Of a DNA stretch of 64,000 bases, positions 33,596 through 45,938 are shown piece after piece. This DNA comes from Paralithodes platypus (Eukaryota > Arthropoda > Malacostraca > Decapoda > Lithodidae), in assembly GCA_032716605.1 (NCBI GenBank), contig CM064502.1:51453270-51517269 (forward strand), in the 5' to 3' direction. Under the pieces are notes generated by a model. The model had not been told where the DNA came from. It ran no database searches and worked only from the letters and a program-made list of their open reading frames with translations. Numbering within the stretch: the stretch's first letter is position 1; each line of letters starts with the position of its first letter. A program made the translations under genes and the position numbers.

Positions 33596-33740
33596 TTCTT
33601 TAACTGCCTTGGTGGTGTAATGGTTAGTGTTTAAAATCTGTATCCCAGGTTAGAATCCCGGGAGGATCACATACTTTCATTAATTTCATCGGGAGGTGTT
33701 TGGTGTTGGAAGTCAAATTAATTACTTAGATTAACAATGT
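33596..33740 (+). mobile_element. tRNA-derived SINE, copy 2
   Basis: TGGTGGTGTAATGGTTAGTG, AGGTTAGAATCCCGGGAGGA, GGGAGGTGTTTGGTGTTGG. Same family and orientation as copy 1, about 325 bp downstream. One B box base is changed (TTCG to TTAG). Confidence 0.75.
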
Positions 33741-35899
33741 TCGATATACAGCCATCTACTTGGTTGAGACTAAATGTGTGCCTACCAGATACATTAGGGT
33801 GAAAGTCCTCATCATTAAGTCACGATCTCTGTATATATCAAGCATACTGACATGACGTCGCAAATAGATATGACATTGGATATGGGTGACAATTGGGGGC
33901 TAGCTCGGCTTATATATTATATTTTTATTATCATTATTATTATTATTTCTATTATTATTATTATTATTATTTGTATTTGTTCTACGACGTTATAATTTAA
34001 TGCGCTTTATAGTAGTTCCTTTTTCCACCTTAGGAAAAGATGGGAACTGTAGATATTCAACTGGTACACAACTCACTTCAATATTATAAATCTCATATCA
34101 ATCGTAATAATTGACACAGAATACCCTATTGAGGTTTACACGTTTTATTTCTTAGTAGCTAGGGTACGATCATAGAATAAAGATCGAGTCTCGTATATAC
34201 TGTATATATAAATATATATATTGATTAGCTCGGATAAATCATATAAATAATCCTTATCAATATAACTTCAGGAATGGATAAAATAGGATCATAAAATAGT
34301 ACATGTAAATACACACAATGTTACTATATTAATCACAATATAAGTAAACACAGAGAGGTTGGTCTCAAAATAATAAATAATATCCTGATGGTAAACTGGC
34401 AACCGCGAGGTATCTTGCCGAGAGAGGTAAATAAAGGTTACTGCTGAGGCATACGCGCAGTGATAAGGTTATATGGAATTTAGGATATTAAATGATAGGT
34501 GAATAACTTTTAAATTAATTCAACATATACAAGAGATAAATCTCAAATAACTCAGTCACAATAATAAATATAAATTCAATGATAAGGTAAATAAATACAA
34601 TAGTCGGTATGCGTGACTGAGATTCTCGTCGGGTGAGAAGTTAATGCGACGTGAACGATAGGAGTTTATATCATTAACTCAAATGATGCTTAACCTGAGT
34701 TCTAAATCAGGAAACGTAATATTTAGAATAGTCTAACTAAGAGACTGACATGTAAACACTCTCTGTGAACGACTTGTTCTGTTCTCTAAACACGAGTGAC
34801 GGTAGCTAGGAGAAGAAGAGACTCGACAATCTCTAAGATTATGTTGTTATGAACCCTAACATATTTTGTTTAACCCTACTAATAATCATCAAAACACTTT
34901 ATCAAACAAGAGGCACTTAAATGTTTCAAGTAGAGAAGTTGGAGCCTGTGAGAGGATCTGGCGACACGTGGTGACTGCGTAAGTTGTCCAATCCTGCTGA
35001 CACCAGGGGACGTCTTCTTCACACTCTCTTACTAGAAGATACACTCTCTAGCTCGCTCACACTGCACTTCTTCGGGATCACTAACACTTTCTTTGGTTAT
35101 ATGTTTTAAGGGGATGTTTGGCTAACCCCTACGGAAGTAATTCTCTGAATCGAATATTTAAAATTAAGCACGTTCACCCAGGAGAGAGAGGTACCCGAAA
35201 GTAATTTCGATTTTGCCTACCTAACTCTTGGCCCGAGTAGGTGATACTCCGTTTTAATTTAGGTTTACAGGTGTGGCGTTTCGGAATATAAGAGGCATGC
35301 GTGATACAGTTTTTTATTTATGCTAAGGTTATGAAGGTTCCTAAAATTATGGTAAAGATATCATTATAATGGTGAATACATTCTTTGTCTATTAATATTA
35401 GTTTGATGTATGGAGATGCCTTGTGGTTTGGATGATAAATGAATATCTGCTTTGGCTTCAGACAGGTAATTTGTGTGTGATATGGAGGGGATTTATAATG
35501 AGGGGGAATAGGAGAATTCTGCTTGTTTGCCTTCTTAGCTGTTGTAGTCGTGCATATGGTGATCAGGTTGGAAATGAGGAAACTGAGGGGGATGGTGGCA
35601 CATTTCCATAAACATTTCCTCGCTGTAGTCCAAGTCTGGCTTGGGTAGGGAGATGTCTCGATGAACGGGGAGCGGCGCGTGTTGGCCAGGTGTGTAGATG
35701 CCGTGATGACTGGGGAGCGGCTTGTTTTGTCTCGCGTTGGTACCATGGTGCTGTTTATCTCTTTGCTGGAGGTGGGGAGACTTGCTCTTGTGCGCTCTGC
35801 ATTTTATGGTTGCAATGCTGCATTGTAGGTTTTGTCTCTTCTTGATACAGGAGCAGGTACTTGAGGGGTTTTGGCTTATGTTGGTCGAACCCCATCACT

Positions 35900-35942
<43 letters not shown>

Positions 35943-36140
35943 CATGTTTTTGATATATTGTATTTATATATATATATATTTGCTATGTTCCAACGTGATG
36001 GATAGGAGATTTTCATTACCTCTGCTCGATGCGGGGTGTGGAGACTTATGTACTTTCCGACATATAACTTTAGGCAGCATATACATACTAGCTGATTTTA
36101 GACTGATACTGTTCTCGCAAAGTATTTCTTGAATTCGTCA
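33741..36140. other. 2.4 kb without a recognisable gene
   Basis: Contains (ATT)n at 33920-33972 and 35904-35941. TTGGGGGCTAGCTCGG at 33895-33910 looks loosely like a retroelement primer-binding site, but no paired LTRs were found. The 142-codon minus-strand frame at 35318-35746 is Thr/Pro/Ile-rich and unrecognised. The sequence before the second (ATT)n could be a LINE 3' end. Confidence 0.45.
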
Positions 36141-36149
36141 ATACCTTTA

Positions 36150-38330
36150 AAATGAATTGCTAGTGAATTGCAACAATCACTTGGATGTAACTTTTTCTAT
36201 TGTGCTTGATATATCGAAAGCTTGCCTTTGAGTCTGTCACAAATAACTTATTCTTAAATACCATCCTTCGGCTTCTATCCCTCTATCTGTGCCTTTATAT
36301 ATAATTTCCTTTCTGGCCGTTCCATAACTGCGGTTGTGGACGGTCATCGCTAACTTCCTTAACATATCAACTCTGGTGTTCCTCAGGGCTCTGTTCTCCC
36401 TCCGATTCTATTTCTAATAATCATTAGTGAATTTCTTTAATTATATCAACTGTACCTCTAGTCCTATCCACTCATATGCTGATGACTCTACCTGACACTA
36501 TTCAACTAGTTTTCTACAACGTCCAAAATCTCAAGTGATGAGGCCAAAGCATGCCTATCTTCTGATCTATCAACTATTTCTGATTGGGGCAGAGAAATCC
36601 TTGGTACTTTTAATGCTTCCAAAACCCAGATTTCTACTTGTCACAATCTTCCACACGCCTATTTAATTAAGGGGCTTTCACACATCCACGCATGTGACTC
36701 CGCATAGCGCTGTATAAGCATGCGGTACTAGTCTTGGGAAAATTGGCCCCGACTGCAATTTCTATACGCATGCCATAGAATGGAACCGCATATATCTGAT
36801 GAGAACCGCCTGACATACAACCGTAAACCGGATACCCCCGACCATAATCCTTATGGCCGAAAATTTGAATTTAACAGCAATTTTCAGGAATCTACTAACC
36901 TCGTATAATCAAGACCATATCAAACCGAAAGTCGACTACATACAACTGAACCAGACTATATACGGATCACATCCCGAATACCCCTCCGACCATTGCCGAA
37001 TAAAGTTCCATTGTCCCCCAGTTTGGTATATAAATGGTGGCTAGGAGGCCACCTTACCACAACACACCCAGCACACCTCCAGAACACACCTCTACAGTAC
37101 CAACCACAACTTACACCACAGCCATGGCCCTGTCAGACGCCCAAGGACAGAAAATTTACGTCACTCTCGCCACCATGTCTCTTCAACTACAGTATGGAAT
37201 ATGGTTCCCATATGTTTGTTCTTTACCCGCATGCATCCGACTATATGCGTGCCCATGCATGGTTGATCGGGTGTATGTGTATTTATGAACAAAACAAAAT
37301 GTTCCCGTATATTGAAGACTGTCCCAGACCGATATCCGAATAAATCCGTATATATCAGAATAGATCAGTATTTATCTGTATGTATCAGACCGACATATGC
37401 ATACCTACGACCACAATCCGCATGCTACCGAATGCGTTGCATGTGGGGTAAAATTTTTGAGCTTCCCCAAGCTTTTGGCTCGACGCGTCTTGTATCTACG
37501 CATGTTGCCAACTACTCCCGACCTCCTACGAACAGTTGCCACATGTTCCCGCATGTTGCAGACTATTGTCCTGTATAGTTCCTGCATGCTTATTCGGCGC
37601 TATGCGGCATCTCATGCGTGGATGTGTGAAACTCCCTTTACTCTTCAACAACACACAAATCAACCCTTCGTTTTTTCTTTATATTCTTGGTGTCTCTTTT
37701 TTTTTTTTTTCTTGTGATCTTTCTTTGAAAGACCATATCACCACTCTTGCTAAAACAACTTCCCAGAAGATAGGTGTGCTCAACTGTCTCTGTGAGTTCT
37801 TTACCCCCACACAGCTTCTTGTTCTGTACAGGGGCACAGCGTGTCAATGTATCAAGCACTGTTTGCATGTGCGGGGAGGTTCCACCCTTACCACACTTCT
37901 CATTAGGGTATATTCAATAGCATTTTGTCTTATCAACTCACCTCCTCTTACTAATTCCCTACAATCTTTCTCTACACGCCACAGTGTTAAGTCTCTCTCA
38001 CTCTTCTACCTCTATTACAATAATCCGTGTCTTTCAGAGCTCTCCCAGTGTATATCTCTTCACTTACGGAGAATGGGTGGCACCCGCCTCTAAACACATT
38101 CCCACCCCTATCCTGTCCAATTCATTAATCCAAGAGCAAACCGATTTTCCCAGTCTTTCTACTACTCAGCAAGTAACCTCAGGGAAAATCTCTCTCAATC
38201 TATATTTCCCTCATCCTATAGCTTAAACTGCTTCAAGCTCCGTATGTATAGGCATTTTGACTCTTACGTACCTTGAATGTGGCCCCCTATCACTCCTTCA
38301 ACTAGGGGGAGCGGGTGGGGGGAATGATTC
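36150..38330 (+). pseudogene. Jockey/CR1-type reverse transcriptase, broken and split by element F
   Basis: Fragments in order: VLDISKA (RT motif A, near 36205), GVPQGSVLPPILF-like sequence across a frameshift (motif B region), SYADDST with YADD at 36475-36486 (catalytic motif), ISDWGREI, FNASKTQIST, then element F, then NNTQINPSFFLYILGVS, DLSLKDHITTLAKTTSQKIG, CEFFTPTQLLVLYRG, GGSTLTTLLIRV, LINSPPLTNSLQSF, LSLFYLYYNN. This matches the RT-thumb-C-terminal order of non-LTR elements that copy their RNA at a nicked target site. Frameshifts are numerous and the N-terminus and endonuclease are missing. Confidence 0.85.
36666..37636 (+). mobile_element. Element F, 971-bp inverted-repeat element inside the reverse transcriptase
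   Basis: Ends share TTTCACACATCCACGCATG and, further in, CCGCATAGCGC and AATAAGCATGC / TATAAGCATGC in inverse orientation, so the terminal inverted repeats are about 55 bp. TTTA lies on both sides (36662-36665 and 37637-37640). Taking out the element plus one TTTA restores the reverse-transcriptase frame. Internal frames (up to 116 codons) are not recognisable as transposase. Confidence 0.85.
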
Positions 38331-38443
38331 GTTATAGGAAGCATTGCTTTTTGTCTCTTTTAATAAACATAGGACAAACAAGGTGTTTTTATTGAGTCGC
38401 TGGCTATGGACAAACCAACTCACTTCCCACATGTTTAGCTCCT

Positions 38444-38649
38444 TCTGTACCGGCGACGTCTTATTAACTTTAATCTGGCCAGTATTAAACTATTTTATTA
38501 AGTTTCAAAATGGCCTCCAGCAATTAACAGGCTTCGAACTATCTCACTTAACCCTTTTCACTACCACAGATCCTTCTTAAACTGTACAAATTACTCTAAA
38601 TATAGCTAGAATTAAGTTTAAATCACGTCGCCGGTAAAGAAGGGGTTAA
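38444..38649 (+). mobile_element. Family C element (C8), C4-like subtype
   Basis: TTTAGCTCCTTCTGTACCGG to GTCGCCGGTAAAGAAGGGGTTAA, with CTCCAGCAATTAACAGGC in the middle as in C4. Confidence 0.8.
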
Positions 38650-38703
38650 GAATCTGGACACTTCTACTTTACACGTAGGATTATGGAGACCTTTCGTACA
38701 TGT

Positions 38704-38926
38704 TTAAACCCTTCACGATACCAAGACGATCTTTAGCTTTATTCAGGTTAACGTTAGAGGATTTTTCTCAGGTTTGGAAGGTTCTCTTGTAATCAAAGGG
38801 GTAAAGTCTATCTCAATTAACTCCTTGACTTTCAAAACACCTTCTTAAGCTGTACAAATCGTCTACTGATAGCCAGAACACAATGTAGAAAAGCGTCCTC
38901 AAAGTCTGAAAAGGATAGGAAGCCGT
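38704..38926 (+). mobile_element. Family C element (C9), decayed
   Basis: TTAAACCCTTCACGATACCA, GTTTGGAAGGTTCTC, AAACACCTTCTTAAGCTGTA, CAAATCGTCTACTGATAGCC. Right terminus decayed. Confidence 0.65.
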
Positions 38927-39278
38927 TCGTTTATCCTAGGCAACATATTGGATATATCCGTTTTATTGTGGACGCGGCAAAGCGACCTCCAACCATAATG
39001 ATTAGCACTTACACATTCGTACACTACCTAACTGTATGATGTGTAGCCTATGCTTAAAGTTTAGGAGAGCAAATATTAGTTTTTCAATATTCCTTAAACA
39101 TTATAATATTTCCAGACATACAGTAAGTAAACCTTTGATACTTCTGACGCAAGATAATATGCGCAGTGACTATCGTTTTCATTGCTAGAGTTCAGAGAAT
39201 AATGAAGGCTACAGTACAACCTTTTCTATAAGTATGCACAGCGGGATATCAGCCCAAAAGATGAGTAATACATGGAGA

Positions 39279-39306
39279 GCGAGAGCGAGAGCGAGAGCGA
39301 GAGGGG
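39279..39306 (+). repeat. (GAGAGC)n short tandem repeat
   Basis: Four to five GAGAGC/GCGAGA hexamers. Confidence 0.7.
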
Positions 39307-39532
39307 GATAAGAATAGCGTGTTTAATTATCAACTTTTATTAAGTTATCTCCGGCTTTCTGATAACAAGTTCAGGACATTTATCTGTGTACACCAGTAGA
39401 CAAGATGTTATCCATTGTATGTGCAAATACGCCAGTGTTTGAGCTGCACACATACATCTCATCATCCCCCATATGTTATCCTCAATTCTAATGTCACCTG
39501 TCTAAATATATTTATAAGATATCCGTCACCTA

Positions 39533-39742
39533 TTAACCCGTTCCGTACTGGTGACGTCATTTTCATCGTAATCTGGACACTATTAGACTATTGTTTTCAG
39601 ATTTGGAAGGAGTTATGGTAGCTCAAAGTATTAGATAGTCTGTAGCCATTTAATTGTTGGTGGTCCTTCCCAAGCTGTATAAAATCGTCTAATAGTTGCC
39701 AGAATATAATGAGAAGGACGTCGCCGGTACAGCAGGGGTTAA
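39533..39742 (+). mobile_element. Family C element (C10), 210 bp, intact ends
   Basis: TTAACCCGTTCCGTACTGG to GTCGCCGGTACAGCAGGGGTTAA, with arms GGACACTATTAGACTATTG and AAATCGTCTAATAGTTGCC. Confidence 0.88.
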
Positions 39743-39893
39743 AATCTTTGAGTCTAGTTGTCGATACCAGTGCTAAATATCCAAATGTTCCCAGAACAAC
39801 GTTGAGGATCATAAGTTGCCGAGAAAAACTCGTGTAGGCCTATATCCGCATTTGCTCATAATAGGAACCCTCTGTCTGATCTGATTAACTAAC

Positions 39894-40104
39894 TATAGTC
39901 TATTCACTTAAATTTGGCCAAAATCATGATCTCTATCTTCTTATAACTCAAAAACGGCTAGAGCAAATAAGCTGTAAATTTGCACTGGTTTCTGGTTGAT
40001 TCTTCCCTAATGGTAGACATGTTAGGTCGATTGCTCTAGCCCTTTATGAGTGACGAGATGTTAGAAGTAACTATTCCTGGCTAATTGTTATTGAATTGAC
40101 TATA
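39894..40104 (+). mobile_element. Family D element (D3), 211 bp
   Basis: TATAGTCTATTCACTTAAAT to TTGAATTGACTATA. Arms AACTCAAAAACGGCTAGAGC and inverse ATTGCTCTAGCCC. Confidence 0.8.
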
Positions 40105-40456
40105 CACATACAAATATCCAATTATGTATGTTAAATAATCTAGCGCTGTGTTCATATGCATATTAAATATTCAGAGATACGTAAGCTTAATTCTACCTTT
40201 AAAAATATACAATGGGTATCGACCAATGTTTTATTATTATTATTAGGATGGCAAGTTCCATAGATTAGTACAGATCAACCACTGTTCATCAAAGTTGGCA
40301 CATACTTCGTTACAGACCAAAGTTAATCAGCCCGAGGGATTATTGGTGTTTTATAATTAATGTTTAACAAACCGCTATATTAACGACGGGTTTCGAACTT
40401 CATAACTTCCTGTTCATTTTACGGATATTTTATTTATATACAGTGAGGACCTATAT

Positions 40457-41432
40457 ATGGATGGGGAAATATTGGAACAAGTAGAGTGTTTTAAATATCT
40501 AGGAGGAACGATAAGCAGGAATGGAGGTATGGAAGTGGAGGTAAAACAGAGAGTGTGTGAAGGAAGGAAGGTTTTCGGAGCAATGGGAAGTATGTGGAAG
40601 ACGAGAAATCTCGGAGTGAAAGTAAAAAGTGCACTGTATCAAGGAATTGTTGTGCCAACAGTGATGTATGGGGCTGAGACATGGGCTCTGAAGAAAAAGG
40701 AGAAAAGAGGGCTGGATGTGATGGAGATGAGCTGCTTGAGGAGTATGTGTGGAGTTACTCGTAGAGACAGATTGAGGAATGAAGAGATACGTAGGAGAGT
40801 GGGGCAGCAGGAACATTTGTCAGCCAGAGTGGACAGAAGGGTGCTGAGCTGGTATGGTCATGTTGAACGAATGGGAGATGAAAGGCTTACAAAGAGAATA
40901 TGTGAGTCGGGTACAAGGGGAGATAGAAGGGCAGGAAGACCCCCATTGAGATGGAGAGACTGTGTAAGAAAGGCTTTGGATGATAGAGGAATGACTATAG
41001 ATCAGGCAGGGGAAGTGGTGGTGGACAGGAGTGAATGGAGAATGCTTGTGAATAGTTGAGTGAACACGTGGTCATTTGGAGTAAGGGGTCGGGCGCAAGT
41101 TGGACTAGATAATAGTCCATCAGGCGCCTGGCCCGGGGAGACGATTAATATGAAGGGTGCGCCTGGAAGTGTGGTGGGAGGGCTTGTGGCTTTGGCTCCG
41201 CTGCATGTCTGCCTGCCGAGATCGGAACCTCTCCGGGTGGTCGGGGGCTGGGGGAGTGCAGGAGCGACCTTGGTGACTCTGGTCTCTGGGTCTTCTCCTG
41301 GGTGACCTGGCTGTGTGTGAGTTTGTGCTTTTTATCTGTGTTTATTTGTTGTTTTATGTTGTTTTTGTGTTTTCCCTGTTCTTGCTCTGTCTTGAGTCGG
41401 CTACTCCCAGAATGGGGATTGGGCCTGAGCAT

Positions 41433-41465
<33 letters not shown>
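40457..41465 (+). mobile_element. Endonuclease-reverse transcriptase type LINE, 3' part, 5'-truncated
   Basis: An uninterrupted 200-codon frame (40457-41059) encodes the region after the RT catalytic core: EQVECFKYLGGTISRNGG, VVPTVMYGAETWAL, MSCLRSMCGVTRRDRLRNEE, VLSWYGHVERMGDERLTKRI, GDRRAGRPPLRWRDCVRKAL. These are typical thumb/C-terminal motifs of endonuclease-RT LINEs; I leave the clade open. No catalytic YADD remains because the copy begins inside the protein, as is usual for 5'-truncated LINE insertions. The 3' UTR continues through GAGTCGGCTACTCCCAG to a (GATA)n tail at 41437-41464. GAGGACCT flanks both sides (near 40445 and 41475), a possible target duplication. Lack of frameshifts suggests it is the youngest LINE copy here. 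Confidence 0.85.
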
Positions 41466-42680
41466 GGAGCTATAGAGGACCTTCAAAGTTATTTTCTGTT
41501 TACCTTACTACCAGTGCTAATATCTACCTGTGACATCACTGCTATTACCACTATACCCTTGTATGGAGAGTAAGTAAGATAATGTTATCCTATGCTAACA
41601 TTGACTGCTCTGGTATTTAATGGGTACTGACAGACTGTAAGCATTCTTGAATGACTAAATAATATTGATAAATGACAGCATTAGTTTATTATTACTACGA
41701 ACATTCTGTGAATCTTATGGTTTTCACTAGAACACTTTATCTACAGGGGTTCATCAACTGGAGGACATTATTTATAGAAAATATACACGAATACAGGAAA
41801 TCTATTATAAGGCTATAGTAGTTCATTAATACAATTTATGGCCAGGTAGGAGACTGAATTACAAGAATATTGCATATGATTAAACGTGGAAGATATGGAG
41901 AGTTATGTGAAATATGTATTGATATAACGAGCGGTAGGCGGCTGAGGCATGTGCGGTAACTGCATTTAGTTATATATTGCTCAACGTCAGCGGAGTCATC
42001 AAACGTGAATAAAGGTTTAGTTCAGTTCAGTTGAAAGTCGGGAAGTATTAACGCCTTTCCATCGGCACTTCCCTAAGCAGTATTATTTATGGTTATATTG
42101 TTTGTCTTCGTGTCGTTCTCTTTGTTCATAACTTTATTCAATTGAATGTTCCTGTAATTAATCTGTTAGTTTATTCTTTGAATGTTTTCCTTTATTTTCG
42201 TCTGTTTTCTTAGTTAATTTCTTTCTGTCTCATGTCTTCCACATCTTGTATACATTCTCGTTTACGCTGTCGATATTTTTTTTCGAAAGTAGATTCTCAA
42301 TTACATTATTATCTTCTTCATATGGTTGCTGATATCTTGTTTCACATCTTCTTTCTTCTTAATAGGCTGGATACGACAACAAGAAGTGCTTCAGATCTTC
42401 TCTTTCATTGTTGCATAGTTCACACCAAGTTAATTTTCCCTCCATAAACCTATTTATATATTTTACATTTAAGGTATTAGTCCTACAACTATAAATTATT
42501 ATTGATGCTTGTGTATTATCATACATCACCTCTTCTCCCTTAATTTCAGCTTTTAAGGTTTTATATATGCTTCCTAGAAGTTAAGCGATCCAAACCTACT
42601 TCAGGGGATGTTCTATACATGCACCATCTAACGCACATGCATTGAGTACTGCTTACATTCATGTGTGGGTTTCACATACA
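41466..42680. other. No recognisable feature
   Basis: AT-rich, unique-looking. Only short frames under 75 codons are open and none is recognised. Confidence 0.5.
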
Positions 42681-42689
42681 AATTCTTGT

Positions 42690-43000
42690 CGAGATTGTGG
42701 AGTCAAAAACAGTCTCAACTTCTCTCCTACTTTTACTCTTTCCAATCGGTTTCCTTTCACCACCAAATTGCTATTTCTATCTGTTATTGTTATTACACTC
42801 AACGATGTTCTTCAGAGCTATTTCATTGTAAATCTCCCGCTTTCCTGAGAACAGATGGTAGCCACCTTCAACACATGGTCACTCCTATTCTCTCTAACTT
42901 AAAAGTGAACTGTTCTTCACAGCCATTCTGTTACTCAGCTGGTAAACTTTGGAATTATCTTCGTCAACCTATCTTTCCGACTTCCTATGATTAAAACGGT
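42690..43000 (+). pseudogene. Reverse transcriptase C-terminal fragment, Jockey/CR1 type
   Basis: YFYSFQSVSFHH, then RTDGSHLQHMVTPILSNLK and AGKLWNYLRQPIFPTSYD, the C-terminal signature of the same family as the relic at 36-38 kb. Frameshifts separate the pieces. A fragment only. Confidence 0.7.
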
Positions 43001-43335
43001 TAAAACGTCTCCAGGCTGGCACTAACAGCTGGTACACTACTGACTAAAAACATCTTGAGGCAAGGAACAATGATTGAAGGAAAACACAGACTCTGGCATA
43101 TGTCTAAAGGGAACATTTATAAATTTTACATAACATGTCAGCATTGTTTCATAGGATTAGTACTACCTTTGACTACATGCCATTGTACCTTAAATTGGGC
43201 TATCTATATATATATTGTATTCATATCTGTGTTTAAAGGAACACTTGTTGATCGTCGCATTCATTCACTTAAAAATAAATACTCTCAATATTAGCATAAA
43301 CGGATAATAATATACTAATGGTAATATTTATAATA

Positions 43336-43440
43336 TTAATGATGATAATAATAATAATAATGATGATGATGATGATAATAATATTAACAATAACAGTAAT
43401 AATAATAATACCATATTAATAATAACATTAATAATAATGA
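43336..43440 (+). repeat. (AAT)n/(GAT)n imperfect microsatellite
   Basis: Interrupted ATA, ATG and ATT trinucleotides. Confidence 0.75.
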
Positions 43441-44079
43441 GAGAGATAAATGAGAGAAAGAGAGAGAGAGATTATGGTAACTTAAACGAACCTTTAGCAG
43501 TCATAGATTAAATATAATGACGAGAAACTACCAGAATCTCTAATCTTTCTACACAGTGAACATATCTGTAGTTTTAGTGTATTTCCTAGTATTAACTTTA
43601 GGTAAAACCCATCTGAAAAAACCCCGCAACAGGTAACAAGGAAACATTATTAGCAATTACAATAACCCAAATAATAATCCTGGATGACTAAAAACAACAT
43701 GTTAGTATCAAGTAATTAACTATATGAATAACTTAGATTAGGGAATTTTCCATTTGACTACTATGCTTTGTATTATATTACAATTTTAAGCTTTAATCAT
43801 AATTATCAAAGTGCATTAGCGTACGACTACAGCAGGTATACCAACCCACTGACTACCAAGTTTTTGCTAAGCAAAAATAATCGCCTAAAACAAGCTAGAG
43901 TAATGCAAATAAGACGCTGTTTTATTATATTTTATATAATCAGCTTTGTTTATAATGTATACAACATTCGACTCTAAGAGTACTAATATTTTTTAACATT
44001 ACAAATAGAGGTAAGAATGAGATAAAAGGCAAAGCTGCCTGTAACAAGGACCCCCTCCCCCTAAAAACAAAACAAAAAG

Positions 44080-44259
44080 AGAGAGAACAAAAATGAAAGT
44101 AATAGAGAGCCAAACAACAGGTACGTTAGAGTTAAGTAAAAGTCTGGAGACACGGAGTTTGAAGCAGTTTAAGTCATATGATGAGGGACAGATCGACTGG
44201 ATGAGAGAGTTCCAAAGTTTACTTGTTGAGGGGAAGACAAACTTGGAACATGGATTCAC
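44080..44259 (-). pseudogene. Reverse transcriptase C-terminal fragment, minus strand
   Basis: Minus strand reads FVFPSTSKLWNSLIQSICPS then SYDLNCFKLRVSRLLLNS, the 'GKLWNSLP-SVFP-SYDL--FKR-VSRHL' C-terminus of Jockey/CR1-type RTs. Only about 60 codons remain. Confidence 0.72.
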
Positions 44260-44559
44260 TCTTGGGTTAGAGAGTCTGACATAATAGAGGTGGGAATGTG
44301 TTGAAAGGTGGGTGCCACTTACTATGTAAGGGAGGAAGTATACACTGAGAAACTTCTGAAGCTTTGAACATAATATCTATAAGGCCAATTTTAGCTCACT
44401 TGAATTACTATTGCTTAGCAAGATAGAAAGAGGTTATTGTGCATGACCTTACAGTGGAAACGGTATGCATGTGTTCGTTTTTTCTGTTTTTAAACTTTTT
44501 AAACTTTGAACCTCGTAACTCGAACATGGAGGACTGTTTATATACTGTATATACACACA

Positions 44560-44561
44560 TA

Positions 44562-44636
<75 letters not shown>
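44560..44636 (+). repeat. (TA)n microsatellite
   Basis: About 35 TA units. Confidence 0.9.
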
Positions 44637-44639
<3 letters not shown>

Positions 44640-44903
44640 GTGAGTATATAATTAGCCTGGATTTCAATACGTCATAAATATTAGTTATTTGATCTTTATT
44701 TGATCTTTCTATTCTAAAAATAATATTTGTGACCGGAATAAAACAAGGTTTAGAGCACCTGCTATGATGAAGTACAATCTCTCTCATAAGTTATATCCTA
44801 CGTCTGTATTATTAACTTTGGTTATTTCTATGGTAAAATAGGAAACATAGAACTCATTGAATCACTTGATCGCATCCAGTGTCTATGGTTTGGGTCAGTT
44901 TCT

Positions 44904-45120
44904 TTAACCCCTTCTGTACCAGCGACATCTTATATATTGTATTATTGTTATATTTAGATGGTTTTGTGCAGTTGAAGAAGGTTATAAGGTAGTTGAATTG
45001 GTTGAGTGAGAGAGTCCGAAGCCTGTTAATTGCTGGAGGCCGTTTTTTAAACTGAGTATAAGCTTCTAGAAGTTGTCAGAATAAAACGAAAAGTACGTCA
45101 CCGGTACAGATTACGAGTAA
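44904..45120 (+). mobile_element. Family C element (C11)
   Basis: TTAACCCCTTCTGTACCAG to GTACGTCACCGGTACAGA, then ttacgaGTAA. Arms TTTAGATGGTTTTGTGCAG and CTGAGTATAAGCTTCTAG. Confidence 0.82.
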
Positions 45121-45437
45121 AAGCAGTTTATCCTAAAATCGCGAGAGGAATATAGGTAGTGTAGGTTTTAAAGGTAAGGTAGAACTTGTGAAGGCTACTG
45201 TACCTGGAACAATATTTATAAACAAAGTGGGTCAAGTTTAAACACCAGGCATATTTCACCCAGCCACTCACTTGTTTGTGTCTAGGGTTGTACAGTCACT
45301 TATACAAAATCGTGGCCCCCGGTGGGTTTTTTTTTTGCAATTATAACTATCTGGATTAATTTTTGAATGCAACTTGCTTGTCAATAAATAGTGTGCATGG
45401 TTTTGTGGTTGGTGTACTGTATATAACATTATATTCA

Positions 45438-45811
45438 TTAAGGGGAGATGGTTCACCTTTTGGTCGATTTTTGCATGTATGCATTATTGTTCTAGTTTCC
45501 TCCCTAGACCTCCATCAAATTAAAAATAACATCCATTAGATCCCCCTTCTAAATTAATGTTTACATTTTTCGGTAGAAAAAGTTCCCGGCCAAAGGCCGG
45601 TTCTTCTAACATTACAGGCTCACTATCGTTCGCTAGGAAAACAAATAGTCACCTAAATAGCACGGAAGGTATAAATTATTAAATATTGACTAATAAATTG
45701 GGCGAAAGGTCTTAAAATCGCCAAACTAATGGGGCAAACATCTTAACATCTCTAATGGGGCTAAACATGAGGGAGAAAGTGGTCCAGAAAACCGGCCCAT
45801 CTCCCCATCAA
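45438..45811 (+). mobile_element. Family B element (B8)
   Basis: TTAAGGGGAGATGGTTCAC to CGGCCCATCTCCCCATCAA. GGCCAAAGGCCGG hairpin and GGCTCACTATCGTTCGC core. The right TTAA is now TCAA. Confidence 0.9.
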
Positions 45812-45938
45812 TTGTTTCCAGAGGTATATACTTCCATAATTAGCAACAGGTGAGGCCCACGAATTGTTCTGAGTGATTGTACAGTTGGCATCGGTAGTTC
45901 TGCTCTCAGTCTGTCCGGGAGTGTACCAGGGCCTGCCG

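Noticed and set aside
33895..33910. Primer-binding-site-like sequence of an LTR retroelement
   Set aside because: The match is partial and no pair of long terminal repeats or pol fragments was found around it.
35318..35746. 142-codon minus-strand frame
   Set aside because: Biased composition (Thr, Pro, Ile, His) and no recognisable motif; the opposite strand looks more like a decayed LINE 3' region before an (ATT)n tail.
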